Source: Nocardia cyriacigeorgica (lineage in GTDB: Bacteria; Actinomycetota; Actinomycetes; Mycobacteriales; Mycobacteriaceae). Taken from it: a stretch of DNA of 64,000 nt. Below are positions 44,047 to 53,261 of the stretch, one piece after another; positions within the stretch are counted from its first letter, which is position 1; each line of letters opens with the position of its first letter. The stretch covers positions 121,491-185,490 of the forward strand of contig NZ_JAAGUY010000004.1 of assembly GCF_010868145.1 (NCBI RefSeq). Direction: 5' to 3'. Below the pieces are notes generated by a model. It saw nothing but the letters and a program-made list of their open reading frames with translations, did no database searches and was not told the DNA's origin. Made by a program: the position numbers and the translations under genes.

Positions 44047-45783
44047 TCAGGCCCCGGCTTCACCTCGTTCAGGCGCCCGCTGTGGCCCGAACCCGACGAT
44101 CGGTAGACGCAACGCGGCAGGTGCGTGGTCGGGCACCACCGGATTGCGTGGCGGTACCGGCGGGATGCGGCGGTGCCGGCTGCCCATCGGCGGGCGAGTG
44201 TCGGCCTCCCCCTTGTTCGGCCATAGCGCGGCCGCGCGTTCGGCTTGGGCGGCGATCGTCAGCGACGGGTTCACGCCGAGGTTGGCGGAGATGGCGGCGC
44301 CGTCGACGACGCTGAGTGTCGGGTAGCCGTAGACACGGTGGTAGGAGTCGATGACGCCGTGGTCGGGGTCTGCTCCGATGGCGCAGCCGCCGATGAAGTG
44401 GGCGGTCATCGGGACGTCGAACAGGTCGGGCCAGGTGCTACCCGCGGTGGCGCCGAGTTTCTCGGCGACGCGGCGGGTGGCTTCATGGCCTGCGGGGATC
44501 CAGGTGGGGTTCGGTTCGCCGTAGCCCTGTTTACTGGCGAACTTGCGGCCGAACAGTCCCCGCCGGGTATAGGTGGTGATCGAATTGTCCAGCGACTGCA
44601 TGACCAGCAGAATCAGAGTGCGTTCGCTCCACTGACGGGTGCGCAGCAAGCGGACGGTGCGGATGGGCTGTTTCAACGCCAGCGGCAGCACCCGCACCCA
44701 CGGTGGAATCCGGTGGTCGCCGTCGATGAGGTAGGTCTGCAAAAGCCCCATGGCATTGGAACCCTTGCCGTAGCGGACGGGTTCGACGTGGGTGTCGGGT
44801 GTGGGGTGGAACGAAGAGGTGATGGCGACACCGCGGGTGATGTCCATAGTCGGGTCGATCTCGGTGCGTCCGGCGCCGAGGATGGCTTCGGAGTTGGTCC
44901 GAGTCAGCACGCCGAGCCGTTTCGACAGTTCGGGTAGCACGCCGGTGTCGCGCATCGTGAACAGCAGCCGCTGGGTTCCCCAGGTTCCGGCGGCCAGCAC
45001 CACCCGGCCCGCGCTGAAAGTGCGGCGGCCGCGGCGGGTCCAGGATCCGGTGCGGCGGGTATCGACGAGCCAGGTGCCGTCGGGTTGCGGTCGTATCGCG
45101 GTCACCGTCGTCATCGGATATACCTGTGCGCCGGCCTGTTCGGCCAGCCCGAGATAGTTCTTGACCAGTGTGTTCTTGGCGCCGTGACGACAGCCGGTCA
45201 TGCATTCACCGCATTCGATACAGCCGGTGCGATCGGGCCCGACACCGCCGAAATACGGGTCGGGCACGGTCGTGCCCGGCTCGCCGAAATACACCCCGAC
45301 GGGCGTGGGCACGAAGGTCTCGCCCGCGCCCATATCGGCGGCCACCGATTGAATGATGTCGTCGGCCGGCGTCATATGCGGGTTCCGCACGACGCCGAGC
45401 ATCTTCTTCGCCTGCTCGTAGAACGGGCTGAGCTCGTCATCCCAATCGGCGATATCGGCCCACTGCTGATCAGCGAAGAACGCGGGACCCGGTTTGTAGA
45501 GGGTGTTGGCGTAGTTGAGCGAACCACCGCCGACGCCCGCGCCGGCCAGGATGAAACAGTCACGCAATCGGTGAATGCGCTGAATGCCATAGCAGCCGAG
45601 TTTGGGAGCCCACAGGTAGCGGCGCATATCCCAGTTGGTCGCGGCGAATTCGGCATCGGTGAACCGGCGGCCCGCCTCCAGCACTCCGACCCGATAGCCC
45701 TTCTCGACCAGCCGCAACGCGGTAACGCTGCCACCGAACCCGGATCCGACGATCAGGACGTCGACATCGAGTTCCCCGCTCAT
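44047..45783 (-). CDS. GMC oxidoreductase, ChoD (cholesterol oxidase)-like, with 4-Cys motif
   Basis: 578-residue flavoenzyme probably oxidising a 3-hydroxysteroid. FAD motif VLIVGSGFGGSVTALRLVEKG, shown in part as VGSGFGG (12-18), second FAD region AGAGVGGGSLNYAN and the C-terminal HFIGGCAIGAD and NPSLTIAAQAE match the ChoD branch. A C-x2-C-x2-C-x3-C array (Cys188, 191, 194, 198; GCIECGECMTGCRHG) sits in a loop typical of this branch and resembles a ferredoxin iron-sulfur motif. A KstR-type box lies 143 bp upstream. The proline-rich tail after about 530 is likely disordered. No secretion signal is visible. Confidence 0.87.
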   Translation of the reverse strand: MSGELDVDVLIVGSGFGGSVTALRLVEKGYRVGVLEAGRRFTDAEFAATNWDMRRYLWAPKLGCYGIQRIHRLRDCFILAGAGVGGGSLNYANTLYKPGPAFFADQQWADIADWDDELSPFYEQAKKMLGVVRNPHMTPADDIIQSVAADMGAGETFVPTPVGVYFGEPGTTVPDPYFGGVGPDRTGCIECGECMTGCRHGAKNTLVKNYLGLAEQAGAQVYPMTTVTAIRPQPDGTWLVDTRRTGSWTRRGRRTFSAGRVVLAAGTWGTQRLLFTMRDTGVLPELSKRLGVLTRTNSEAILGAGRTEIDPTMDITRGVAITSSFHPTPDTHVEPVRYGKGSNAMGLLQTYLIDGDHRIPPWVRVLPLALKQPIRTVRLLRTRQWSERTLILLVMQSLDNSITTYTRRGLFGRKFASKQGYGEPNPTWIPAGHEATRRVAEKLGATAGSTWPDLFDVPMTAHFIGGCAIGADPDHGVIDSYHRVYGYPTLSVVDGAAISANLGVNPSLTIAAQAERAAALWPNKGEADTRPPMGSRHRRIPPVPPRNPVVPDHAPAALRLPIVGFGPQRAPERGEAGA

Positions 45784-45925
45784 CTGTCACCTCCGACGCC
45801 GACGTTAACAGCCGTGGACGTGCGGTTTCGCAAGATTGTGCGGTATCGCAACACTCCGGCGCCGCGGCTTACTACGCGTCACAACGAGCTGCTCACCGCC
45901 CGTCTGTGCACCAACCCTCGACAGC

Positions 45926-45945
45926 AACTAGAACATGTTCTAGTT
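45926..45945. promoter_or_regulatory. KstR-type operator (perfect 20-bp palindrome)
   Basis: AACTAGAACATGTTCTAGTT is a perfect palindrome. Its centre TAGAACATGTTCTA satisfies the published KstR form TnnAACnnGTTnnA for cholesterol-catabolism genes. It lies in the divergent region between the ChoD-like oxidase (start 45783) and the steroid-reductase-like gene (start 45995), so it could control both. Confidence 0.85.
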
Positions 45946-45994
45946 TGAAACCGGCCGACAGCTTCCGTCGGCGTGCTCGATCAGCGAGGTCGCG

Positions 45995-46786
45995 ATGGAT
46001 TGGTACACCGGAAACACCGCGTACGACACCGTGCTGACGATTGCGTTCGCCTTCGCGGCATTCGTCATCGTTGGCGGCCTGTTCATGCAGAGCCCGTATG
46101 GACGGTTCGCGTCGACGAATATCGGGTTCAACCTGAATCCGAAGCTCGGCTGGTGGTTGATGGAGATTCCCGCCACCGTCGTGTTCGCGGTGTTCTACCT
46201 CTCCGGGCCGAACCGCTTCGAGCCGACGTCGATGGTGCTGGCGGGAATCTGGTTGCTGCACTACGCCAACCGCGGCTGGTTCTTCCCGCTGTCCATCCGG
46301 CAAGTGCCGGGTAAACGCAGCAGCTTCAACGTTTCCGTGCTGGCGGCAGGCGTTTTCGTCACCGCGATGCACGGCTACCTGAACGGGGCGTTCTTCAGCC
46401 AGGACTACCTGGGTCAGTACGGGACCGAATGGTTGACCGATCCGCGCTTCCTGATCGGCGTGGTCGTGTACCTCGGCGGGTTCGCGCTCCTGGTCCGGTC
46501 CGAGTGGATCGTGCGCAACCTGCGGGACAAGGACAACCCGGGCGCCACCGAGTACCGCATCCCTTTCGGCGGTGGCTTCCGATTCGTCAGCAGCCCCGCC
46601 TATCTCGGCGAGCTGATCGCCTGGGCCGGTTTCGCCCTGCTCACCTGGTCACTGGCCGGGGTCGTGATCTTCCTGATCACCGCGGGCAACTTGGTGCCAC
46701 GCGCTTTCGCGACGCATCGCTGGTATCGGGAGAAGTTCGCGGACTACCCGGGTGATCGAAAAGCCTTGGTGCCGTATGTGGTCTGA
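45995..46786 (+). CDS. Steroid 5-alpha-reductase/DUF1295-like membrane enzyme
   Basis: 263-residue multi-pass protein (about 6-7 helices) of the 3-oxo-5-alpha-steroid 4-dehydrogenase family. The cytosolic signature is at its C terminus: EYRIPFGGGFRFVSSPAYLG, GELIAWAGFALLTWS and NLVPRAFATHRWYREKF, where NADPH-binding residues lie. With a KstR-type box 50 bp upstream and a ChoD-like oxidase divergent, a role in steroid ring metabolism is a reasonable inference. ATG 45995. Confidence 0.83.
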   Translation: MDWYTGNTAYDTVLTIAFAFAAFVIVGGLFMQSPYGRFASTNIGFNLNPKLGWWLMEIPATVVFAVFYLSGPNRFEPTSMVLAGIWLLHYANRGWFFPLSIRQVPGKRSSFNVSVLAAGVFVTAMHGYLNGAFFSQDYLGQYGTEWLTDPRFLIGVVVYLGGFALLVRSEWIVRNLRDKDNPGATEYRIPFGGGFRFVSSPAYLGELIAWAGFALLTWSLAGVVIFLITAGNLVPRAFATHRWYREKFADYPGDRKALVPYVV

Positions 46787-46814
46787 GCTCAGAGATGGGT
46801 CGTCGCCCTCGTAC

Positions 46815-47429
46815 CTACTGTGCGCTGTCGAGCGCCGTATGCAACGTCACCGCCCACTGGTGAATGATCTGCTTGCGTCGTACCGAGTCATCGGTCAACA
46901 CGTCAGCCAGGCCGAGCCCACGCGCCATATCGAGGGTGGCCTGGACGAGGTGGTGGGTTACCGGGTCGGCGTCGTCGACGCCGAGAGCCTCTACCGCGCG
47001 GCGGTGCGAGATCCGGCCGAAGCGGGCTTCCAGCGGGACGATGCGTTCGCGGAGGGCCGGGTCGGCGGCGGCGTGGGTCCACACCTGGAGTGCCGCCTTG
47101 AACAGCGGGCTCGTATACGACTCCACCAGTCCCGCCACCACGGCCTCGGTCCGCCCGACCCCCACCGCGGTGGCGGCCAGTGTCTCCGCCTCCACCTTCG
47201 CCTGCTCGGTCCTGGTGTCGAACATGTACTCGAGGGCCGCGGTGATCAGGTCCTCCCTGGTGGGAAAATGGTGTTGGGCCGCGCCACGCGACACCCCCGC
47301 GCGTTCGGCGACCACGGCCACCGTCGCGGCCGCCCAGCCCATCTCGGCCAGGCAGTCGATGGTCGCCTCGAGCAGCCGCTGCCGGGTGGCCCGGCTGCGG
47401 TCCTGCTTCGGTTCGTGGGGTGTCGCCAT
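46815..47429 (-). CDS. TetR family regulator at the end of the acyl-CoA carboxylase operon
   Basis: 204 residues; helix-turn-helix at about 38-58 (ATVAVVAERAGVSRGAAQHHF) with FadR-like acyl-CoA-responsive TetR features in the ligand part. It begins 4 bp after the enoyl-CoA hydratase stop (47434), so it is co-transcribed with the pathway and may bind the CAAGC-type palindrome upstream of the first gene (56397-56412). In Pseudomonas atu clusters a TetR (AtuR) plays this part. Confidence 0.85.
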   Translation of the reverse strand: MATPHEPKQDRSRATRQRLLEATIDCLAEMGWAAATVAVVAERAGVSRGAAQHHFPTREDLITAALEYMFDTRTEQAKVEAETLAATAVGVGRTEAVVAGLVESYTSPLFKAALQVWTHAAADPALRERIVPLEARFGRISHRRAVEALGVDDADPVTHHLVQATLDMARGLGLADVLTDDSVRRKQIIHQWAVTLHTALDSAQ

Positions 47430-47433
47430 GGGC

Positions 47434-48216
47434 TTATTGTGCCCAGCTCGGCGGGCGCTTCTGCAGGAAGGCCGTCATGCCCTCGATCACTTCGGGGGTG
47501 CCGAAGAAGCTGCCCGAGCGCTCGGCCAGTTCCTCGGCCTCCGCGTCGAACCCGGCGAGCAGTTGCGCGTTGACCAATTTCTTGGACTCGGCCAGCGCCT
47601 GCGGCGAGCCTTTGCGCAGCTCACCACACAGCCGCTCGACCTCGGCCGCCGCATTATCGGCGGCAATGGTGATGAGCCCGATCTCCTGCGCCACCGCGGT
47701 ATCGAACTTCTCACCGGTGAGGTAGTAACGATTGGCGGCGCGCTGATCGAGCTTGGGCAGCAGGGTCAGCGAGATCATGAACGGCGCCATACCGATGCGC
47801 ACTTCGGTGAGTGCGAAGCTGCTCGACGGACCCGCGACCACCAGATCGCAGGCGGCGATGATGCCCATGCCGCCGGCCCGCACATTGCCGTCGATCTGGG
47901 CGATCACCGGTTTCGGCGCAGCGACCAGTCCGCGCAGCACATCGATCATCTGACGGGTGCGCTGGTCGGCCGCGGTGGCAGGGTCGGAGTTCGCTGCCTC
48001 ACTCAGGTCCGCGCCGGCGCAGAAGGTGTTGCCGGTGTGGGTGAGCACGAGGCCGCGCACCGCGGGATCCGCAACGGCGGCGTCGATTCCGGCGAGCAGC
48101 TCCCGAACCAGCTTGGATGACAGGGCGTTGCGATTGTGCGGGGAATCGAAGGTCAGCGTCGCGAACCCGTCGGCGACCTCATAGCGCACGAACGGCGCCT
48201 CGGCTGTCCCACTCAT
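47434..48216 (-). CDS. echA7: Enoyl-CoA hydratase/isomerase family protein (EchA7-like)
   Basis: 260-residue crotonase. Oxyanion-hole elements GNTFCAGADL (about 62-71) and GNVRAGGMGIIAACDL (about 109-124), and the Glu of LTEVRIG (about 137). The companion of the carboxylase would hydrate an unsaturated branched glutaconyl-CoA-like intermediate, the role of AtuE/LiuC-type hydratases. ATG 48216 is 140 bp from fadE12; the TetR follows closely. Confidence 0.88.
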   Translation of the reverse strand: MSGTAEAPFVRYEVADGFATLTFDSPHNRNALSSKLVRELLAGIDAAVADPAVRGLVLTHTGNTFCAGADLSEAANSDPATAADQRTRQMIDVLRGLVAAPKPVIAQIDGNVRAGGMGIIAACDLVVAGPSSSFALTEVRIGMAPFMISLTLLPKLDQRAANRYYLTGEKFDTAVAQEIGLITIAADNAAAEVERLCGELRKGSPQALAESKKLVNAQLLAGFDAEAEELAERSGSFFGTPEVIEGMTAFLQKRPPSWAQ

Positions 48217-48361
48217 GCCTGCACCTCTCCGACACTCGGCGACGAAGCAACCGAGGTCTCGACTGTGTTGAATGCTCGCCCGCGGCGCCCACTCATCCGA
48301 ATCTCCATTCCGGCGTCCGATGCCGGCCCCGCACCCGATGATGCGAGGCCAGGGATCGACA

Positions 48362-49522
48362 TCAGTAGGACTTCGGCAGACCCAGCGAGTGCTGGGCGAC
48401 GAAGTTGAGGATCATTTCCCGGCTCACCGGCGCGATGCGGGCGATCCTGGCAGCGCCGAGCATGGCCGCCAGGCCGTATTCGCGAGTCAGGCCAGCGCCG
48501 CCGTGGGTCTGGATGGCCTGGTCGAGGGCCTTGATGCTGGCCTCGCCCGCCGCGTACTTGGCCATGTTCGCGGCCTCGGCGGCACCCATCTCGTCACCGG
48601 CGTCGTAGAGGGTCGCGGCCTTCTGCATCATCAGCTTGGCCAGTTCCAGCTCGATCTTCACCTGGGCCAGCGGATGCGCGATGCCCTGGTGGGCACCGAT
48701 CGGCGTCTTCCAGACCGTGCGCTCCTTGGCATATTCCACCGCCCGGTCGATCGCGTAGCGACCCATACCGACCGCCATCGCGGCACCCATGATGCGCTCG
48801 GGGTTGAGCCCGGCGAACAGCTGCATCAGCGCGGCGTCCTCCTTGCCGACCAAGGCGTCCGCGGGCAGCCGGACGTCGTCGAGGAACAGCGTGAACTGGT
48901 GGTCCGGTTCGATGATGTCCATCTCCTGCGGCGTTTTGTTGAAGCCGGGAGCGTCGGTCGGGACAATGAACAGGGCAGGCTTGAGCTTGCCGGTCTTGTG
49001 GTCCTCGGTGCGGGACACGATGAGCACGGCCTCGGCCTGGTCGACACCGGAGATGAAGATCTTGCGGCCGTTGAGGATCCAGTCGTCACCATCGCGGCGG
49101 GCGGTGGTGGTGATCTGGTGTGAGTTGGAGCCTGCGTCTGGCTCGGTGATGCCGAAGACCATCTTGCCGGTGCCGTCGGACAGTTTGGGCAGCCAGGCCG
49201 CCTTCTGCTCCTCGGTGCCGTACTTGGTGATGATGGTGCCGCAGATGGCAGGCGAAACCACCATGAGCAGCAGGCCCGCGCCCTGGGCGGCCAGTTCCTC
49301 CATCACCAGCGCCAGCTCGTACATGCCCGCGCCGCCGCCGCCGAACTCCTCCGGCAGGTTGACGCCGAGGAAGCCGAGCTTGCCCGCCTCCGCCCACAGT
49401 TCGTCCAGCGGCTCGTTAGCGCGTGCCTTCGGCAGCACGTAGTCGCGGTAGTTGTACTTCGAGGCGAGCGCGGCGACCGCGGCTCGCAGCTCCTTGCGCT
49501 CTTCGGATTCGATGAAGCTCAT
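48362..49522 (-). CDS. fadE12: Acyl-CoA dehydrogenase (FadE12-like)
   Basis: 386-residue FAD enzyme introducing an alpha-beta double bond. Landmarks: MVFGITEPDAGSNSHQ (FAD and substrate loop, about 120-135), KIFISGVD, and the C-terminal QTHGGAGLTREYGLA. The catalytic base region reads RIAPVSREM. ATG 49522 with CAGGAGT upstream begins 5 bp after the carboxylase stop; the ORF continues to 49672 inside the carboxylase but is unsupported. In the atu/liu model it oxidises the saturated branched acyl-CoA before or after carboxylation. Confidence 0.9.
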   Translation of the reverse strand: MSFIESEERKELRAAVAALASKYNYRDYVLPKARANEPLDELWAEAGKLGFLGVNLPEEFGGGGAGMYELALVMEELAAQGAGLLLMVVSPAICGTIITKYGTEEQKAAWLPKLSDGTGKMVFGITEPDAGSNSHQITTTARRDGDDWILNGRKIFISGVDQAEAVLIVSRTEDHKTGKLKPALFIVPTDAPGFNKTPQEMDIIEPDHQFTLFLDDVRLPADALVGKEDAALMQLFAGLNPERIMGAAMAVGMGRYAIDRAVEYAKERTVWKTPIGAHQGIAHPLAQVKIELELAKLMMQKAATLYDAGDEMGAAEAANMAKYAAGEASIKALDQAIQTHGGAGLTREYGLAAMLGAARIARIAPVSREMILNFVAQHSLGLPKSY

Positions 49523-49527
49523 CGGTC

Positions 49528-51654
49528 TTACTCCTGATCTTCCGAGGGCTCGTCCACCACGGCGAGCACGGCGCCGACCTCGACCTGCTGGCCGACGGCG
49601 ACATTGAGGGCACTGAGGACACCGGCGGCGGGGGCGACGATGGTGTGTTCCATCTTCATCGCCTCCAGCCACAGGATGGGCTGACCGAGTTGGACCTGAT
49701 CACCGGCCGAGGCGCCGAGCCGGATCACGCTGCCGGGCATGGGCGCCAGTAGTGAACCGGCGGCCACCTGATCGGCCGGATCGGTGAAACGCGGCAGCCT
49801 GCGGGCCGCGACCGGACCGAGCGGCGAATCCACGCAGACCAGATCGTCATAGCGCGCGATCTCGAACTGCCTGCGCACCGGCCCGCGCGCACCGGGCACA
49901 CTGAGCACGACGCGATCCGGGGTGAGATCGACCAGTTCGAGGCCCTCATGGCCTTCGACCTGGACGCCAGTCCGGGTGAAGCGGTAACGCACCTCGTGAG
50001 TGCCGCTGGTACGGCTCTCGTAGGACTTGGTCTGCGGAGCGGAGGCGAGATTACGCCAGCCGCTGGGGATTCCGCGATCGGAGCGAGCGGCGCGCCGGTT
50101 GGCCGCCGCGTCCGCGAGCGCGGCGGCGACGATCGAGAGCGCTTCGTCGGACTCGCTGGTCAGCGGCGCGGACAACGCGTCGAGCCCGTGCGTGGCGAAG
50201 AAGGCGGTATCGGTGTCGCCCGCCAGGAAGGCTGGGTGCCGCAGCACCCGCACGAGTAGGTCACGGTTGGTGACCAGGCCGTGGATCTTGGCCCGCTGCA
50301 AGGCCGTAGCCAGCAGATGCGCGGCCTCGGCCCGGGTTTCGGCATAGGAGATGACCTTGGCCAGCATCGGGTCGTAGTGCACGCCGACCACCGAACCGTC
50401 GATGACACCGGTGTCCAACCGCACACCGCTCTGCTCGAGCACGGTGAATTCTCCGGCGGTGAACGGGATGTCGAGTTTGTGCACCTGGCCGCTCTGCGGC
50501 TGCCAGTCGTGGGCCGGGTCCTCGGCATAGAGTCGGACCTCGATCGAATGCCCGCGCTTGGCCGGCGGGGTAGCAGGCAGCGGCAGCCCGGAGGCGACCT
50601 GCAACTGCAACCGCACCAGGTCGAGTCCGGTGGTCTGCTCGGTGACCGGATGCTCCACCTGGAGGCGGGTGTTCATCTCCAGGAAGAAGAACTCGCCCTT
50701 CTCATCGGCCAGGAACTCGACGGTGCCCGCACCCTCGTAGCCGATCGCCCCGGCCGCGAGCCCGGCCGCCTCGAACAGCCGATCCCGCATGCTGCGCCCA
50801 TCTGCGCTGCTCACGGCCCCTGCGTGGTGACGCTCCGCCACCGCCTCCGGGGCCTGAGCTCGCAGCGCGTCGATCTTCTCGACGAGCGGCGACGGCGCTT
50901 CCTCGACCACCTTCTGATGACGACGCTGAATCGAGCATTCCCGCTCGCCCACCGCCCACGTGGTGCCCGTGGTATCGGACATGACCTGGACCTCGATATG
51001 ACGTCCGGTCTCCAGGTACCGCTCGCAGAACACCGTCGGATCACCGAACGCCGACTCGGCCTCGCGCCGCGCCGCTTCGATCTGCCCGGACAGTTCGCTC
51101 AGCTCACGCACCACACGCATACCGCGGCCACCACCACCGGCGGAGGCCTTGATCAGCACGGGCAGATGCGCGTCGGTGACCTCGGCCGGGTCGAGTTCGG
51201 CCAGCACCGGCACCCCGGCGGCGTCCATCAACTTCTTGGACTCGACCTTGGAGCCCATCTGCTCGATGGCGGCCACCGGCGGACCGATCCACACCAGACC
51301 GGCGTCGAGTACGGCGCGCGCGAATTCGGCGTTCTCGGACAGGAATCCGTAGCCGGGGTGAATGGCGTCGGCGCCGGCCGCGTGTGCGGCCTCGATGATC
51401 AGCTCGCCACGCAGGTAGGTCTCGCCGGGCGTGCTGCCTGGCAGCCGGATGGCTGCGTCGGCCTCGGCCACATGGGGCGCGTCCGCGTCGGCGTCGGAAT
51501 ACACCGCGGTAGTCGCGATGCCCATGCGGCGGCAGGTGGCGAACACCCGGCGCGCGATCTCACCACGGTTGGCGACCAGGACATTGGTAATCGCTGTAGG
51601 CCCGCCCGTCGCCCGACCGCCGCCCCTCCCCGAATCGCTTCGCGATGCAGTCAT
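49528..51654 (-). CDS. accA2: Acyl-CoA carboxylase biotin-carboxylase/BCCP subunit (AccA2-like), with repeat insertion
   Basis: 708-residue alpha subunit with biotin carboxylase (about 25-470), linker and biotin carrier domain at the end (EAMKMEHT, biotinylated Lys). ATP-grasp residues KASAGGGGRGMR (about 180) and EMNTRLQVEHPVTE (about 310) are intact. An extra stretch of about 22 residues, ALRAQAPEAVAERHHAGAVS and following SA, at about residues 263-284 after EEAPSPLVEKID, is encoded by a palindromic repeat (50804-50868) and is not expected from the family. ATG 51654 has GTGAGG upstream; a GTG at 51666 overlaps the accD2 stop. Works with the carboxyltransferase encoded just upstream. Confidence 0.92.
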   Translation of the reverse strand: MTASRSDSGRGGGRATGGPTAITNVLVANRGEIARRVFATCRRMGIATTAVYSDADADAPHVAEADAAIRLPGSTPGETYLRGELIIEAAHAAGADAIHPGYGFLSENAEFARAVLDAGLVWIGPPVAAIEQMGSKVESKKLMDAAGVPVLAELDPAEVTDAHLPVLIKASAGGGGRGMRVVRELSELSGQIEAARREAESAFGDPTVFCERYLETGRHIEVQVMSDTTGTTWAVGERECSIQRRHQKVVEEAPSPLVEKIDALRAQAPEAVAERHHAGAVSSADGRSMRDRLFEAAGLAAGAIGYEGAGTVEFLADEKGEFFFLEMNTRLQVEHPVTEQTTGLDLVRLQLQVASGLPLPATPPAKRGHSIEVRLYAEDPAHDWQPQSGQVHKLDIPFTAGEFTVLEQSGVRLDTGVIDGSVVGVHYDPMLAKVISYAETRAEAAHLLATALQRAKIHGLVTNRDLLVRVLRHPAFLAGDTDTAFFATHGLDALSAPLTSESDEALSIVAAALADAAANRRAARSDRGIPSGWRNLASAPQTKSYESRTSGTHEVRYRFTRTGVQVEGHEGLELVDLTPDRVVLSVPGARGPVRRQFEIARYDDLVCVDSPLGPVAARRLPRFTDPADQVAAGSLLAPMPGSVIRLGASAGDQVQLGQPILWLEAMKMEHTIVAPAAGVLSALNVAVGQQVEVGAVLAVVDEPSEDQE
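50804..50868. repeat. Palindromic repeat copy inside the carboxylase coding sequence
   Basis: Core GGCCCCTGCGTGGTGACGC with flanking arms GCGCTGC (50804-50810) and GCAGCGC (50862-50868). It is the third member of the repeat family seen at 918-1083 and 54433-54573, of similar length (65 nt), and is read in frame as about 22 added residues. Confidence 0.8.
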
Positions 51655-51662
51655 TGTTTGCC

Positions 51663-53261
51663 TCACATTCGGAAGACGCCGAAGCCCTCGGCGCCCTGGA
51701 TCGGGGCTGTATGGATGGCCGACAACGCCATCCCCAGCACGGTGCGGGTGTCACGCGGGTCGATGATGCCGTCGTCGAAGAGCCTGCCGGACAGGAACAT
51801 CGGCATCGCCTCGGCCTCGATCTGCGCCTCGACCATGGCGGCGAGACCCGCGGCGGCCTCCTCGTCGAACGGCAGGCCCTTGGCCTCGGCGGCACCGCGC
51901 TGCACGATGGTGAGCACGCCGCCCAGCTGCGCACCACCCATGACGGCGGACTTCGCGCTCGGCCAGGCGAACAGGAAGCGCGGGTTGAACGCGCGCCCGC
52001 ACATGCCGTAGTGGCCCGCGCCGTAGGACGCGCCGATCAGCAACGAGATATGCGGCACCTTCGAGTTTGCGACCGCGTTGATCATCATCGCGCCGTGCTT
52101 GATGATGCCGCCGTGCTCGTAGTCCTTGCCAACCATGTAGCCGGTGGTGTTGTGCAGGAACAACAGTGGCGTGTTCTTCTTGTTCGCCAGCTGGATGAAC
52201 TGGGTGGCCTTCTGCGATTCCTCGGAGAACAGCACGCCGCGTGCGTTGGCAAGGATGCCGATCGGGTAGCCGTTGATCTCGGCCCACCCGGTGACCAGGC
52301 TGGAACCGTAGAGCGGCTTGAACTCGTCGAAATCGGAGCCGTCGACCACACGGGCGATCACCTCGCGCGGGTCGAACGGGATCTTCAGATCCGAGGGCAC
52401 GATGCCGAGCAGTTCCTCGGGATCGTAGAGCGGCGAGATCACGTCGGGGCGCGGCTCGGGGCCCTGCTTCTTCCAGTTCAGCCGGCGCACGATGCCGCGG
52501 CCGATGCGGATGGCGTCCTGCTCGTCGGCGGCCATGTAGTCGGCGAGACCGGAGGTGCGGGCGTGCATCTCGGCGCCACCGAGGGTCTCGTCATCGGAGT
52601 CCTCACCGGTGGCCATCTTGACCAGCGGCGGTCCGGCCAGGAAGACCTTCGCGCCCTCTTTGACCATCACCACGTAGTCGGACATGCCGGGGATATAGGC
52701 ACCACCGGCGGTGGAATTGCCGAACACCAGGGAGATCGTGGGGATTCCGGCCGCTGAGGCCTGGGTGAGATCGCGGAACATCGCCCCGCCCGGGATGAAC
52801 ACTTCCTTCTGCGTGGGCAGATCGGCGCCGCCGGACTCGACCAGCGAGATCACCGGCAGGCGGTTCTCCCGGACGATGTCGTTGATCCGCAGCGTCTTGC
52901 GCAAGGTCCACGGGTTGGAGGTGCCACCTCGCACGGTGGGGTCCGGGGCGACGATCATGCACTCGACGCCCTCGACGATGCCGATACCGGCGATCGTCGA
53001 CGCCCCGACATGGAAGTCACTGCCCCACGCGGCCAGCGGGCACAGCTCCAGGAACGGCGAATCCTCATCGAGCAGCAGTTCGATCCGCTCACGCGCGGTG
53101 AGCTTGCCGCGCTTGTGATGGCGCGCGACCTTGTCCGGGCCGCCGCCCGCGATGGCCTTGGCGAATTCGGCCTCGAGCTCGGTGAGTTTGTCGGTCATCG
53201 CCTCCGCGGACGCGGCGTACTCCGGCGACGACGGATCGAGTGTGGAACGGAAGGTCGTCAC
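51663..53261 (-). CDS. accD2: Acyl-CoA carboxylase carboxyltransferase subunit (AccD2-like)
   Basis: 532-residue beta subunit moving carboxyl from biotin to an acyl-CoA, probably a branched enoyl-CoA such as methylcrotonyl- or geranyl-type. Carboxyltransferase phrases: ARERIELLLDEDSPFLELCPLAAWG (part: ARERIELLLD), GATPVVSLV-like VISLVESGGADLPTQ and the acyl-CoA side GAHYGMCGRAFNPRF region GASYGAGHYGMCGRAF. GTG 53261 overlaps the fadE13 stop; the ORF extension to 53420 lies inside fadE13. Its stop is followed by the biotin subunit 9 bp away. Confidence 0.92.
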   Translation of the reverse strand: MTTFRSTLDPSSPEYAASAEAMTDKLTELEAEFAKAIAGGGPDKVARHHKRGKLTARERIELLLDEDSPFLELCPLAAWGSDFHVGASTIAGIGIVEGVECMIVAPDPTVRGGTSNPWTLRKTLRINDIVRENRLPVISLVESGGADLPTQKEVFIPGGAMFRDLTQASAAGIPTISLVFGNSTAGGAYIPGMSDYVVMVKEGAKVFLAGPPLVKMATGEDSDDETLGGAEMHARTSGLADYMAADEQDAIRIGRGIVRRLNWKKQGPEPRPDVISPLYDPEELLGIVPSDLKIPFDPREVIARVVDGSDFDEFKPLYGSSLVTGWAEINGYPIGILANARGVLFSEESQKATQFIQLANKKNTPLLFLHNTTGYMVGKDYEHGGIIKHGAMMINAVANSKVPHISLLIGASYGAGHYGMCGRAFNPRFLFAWPSAKSAVMGGAQLGGVLTIVQRGAAEAKGLPFDEEAAAGLAAMVEAQIEAEAMPMFLSGRLFDDGIIDPRDTRTVLGMALSAIHTAPIQGAEGFGVFRM

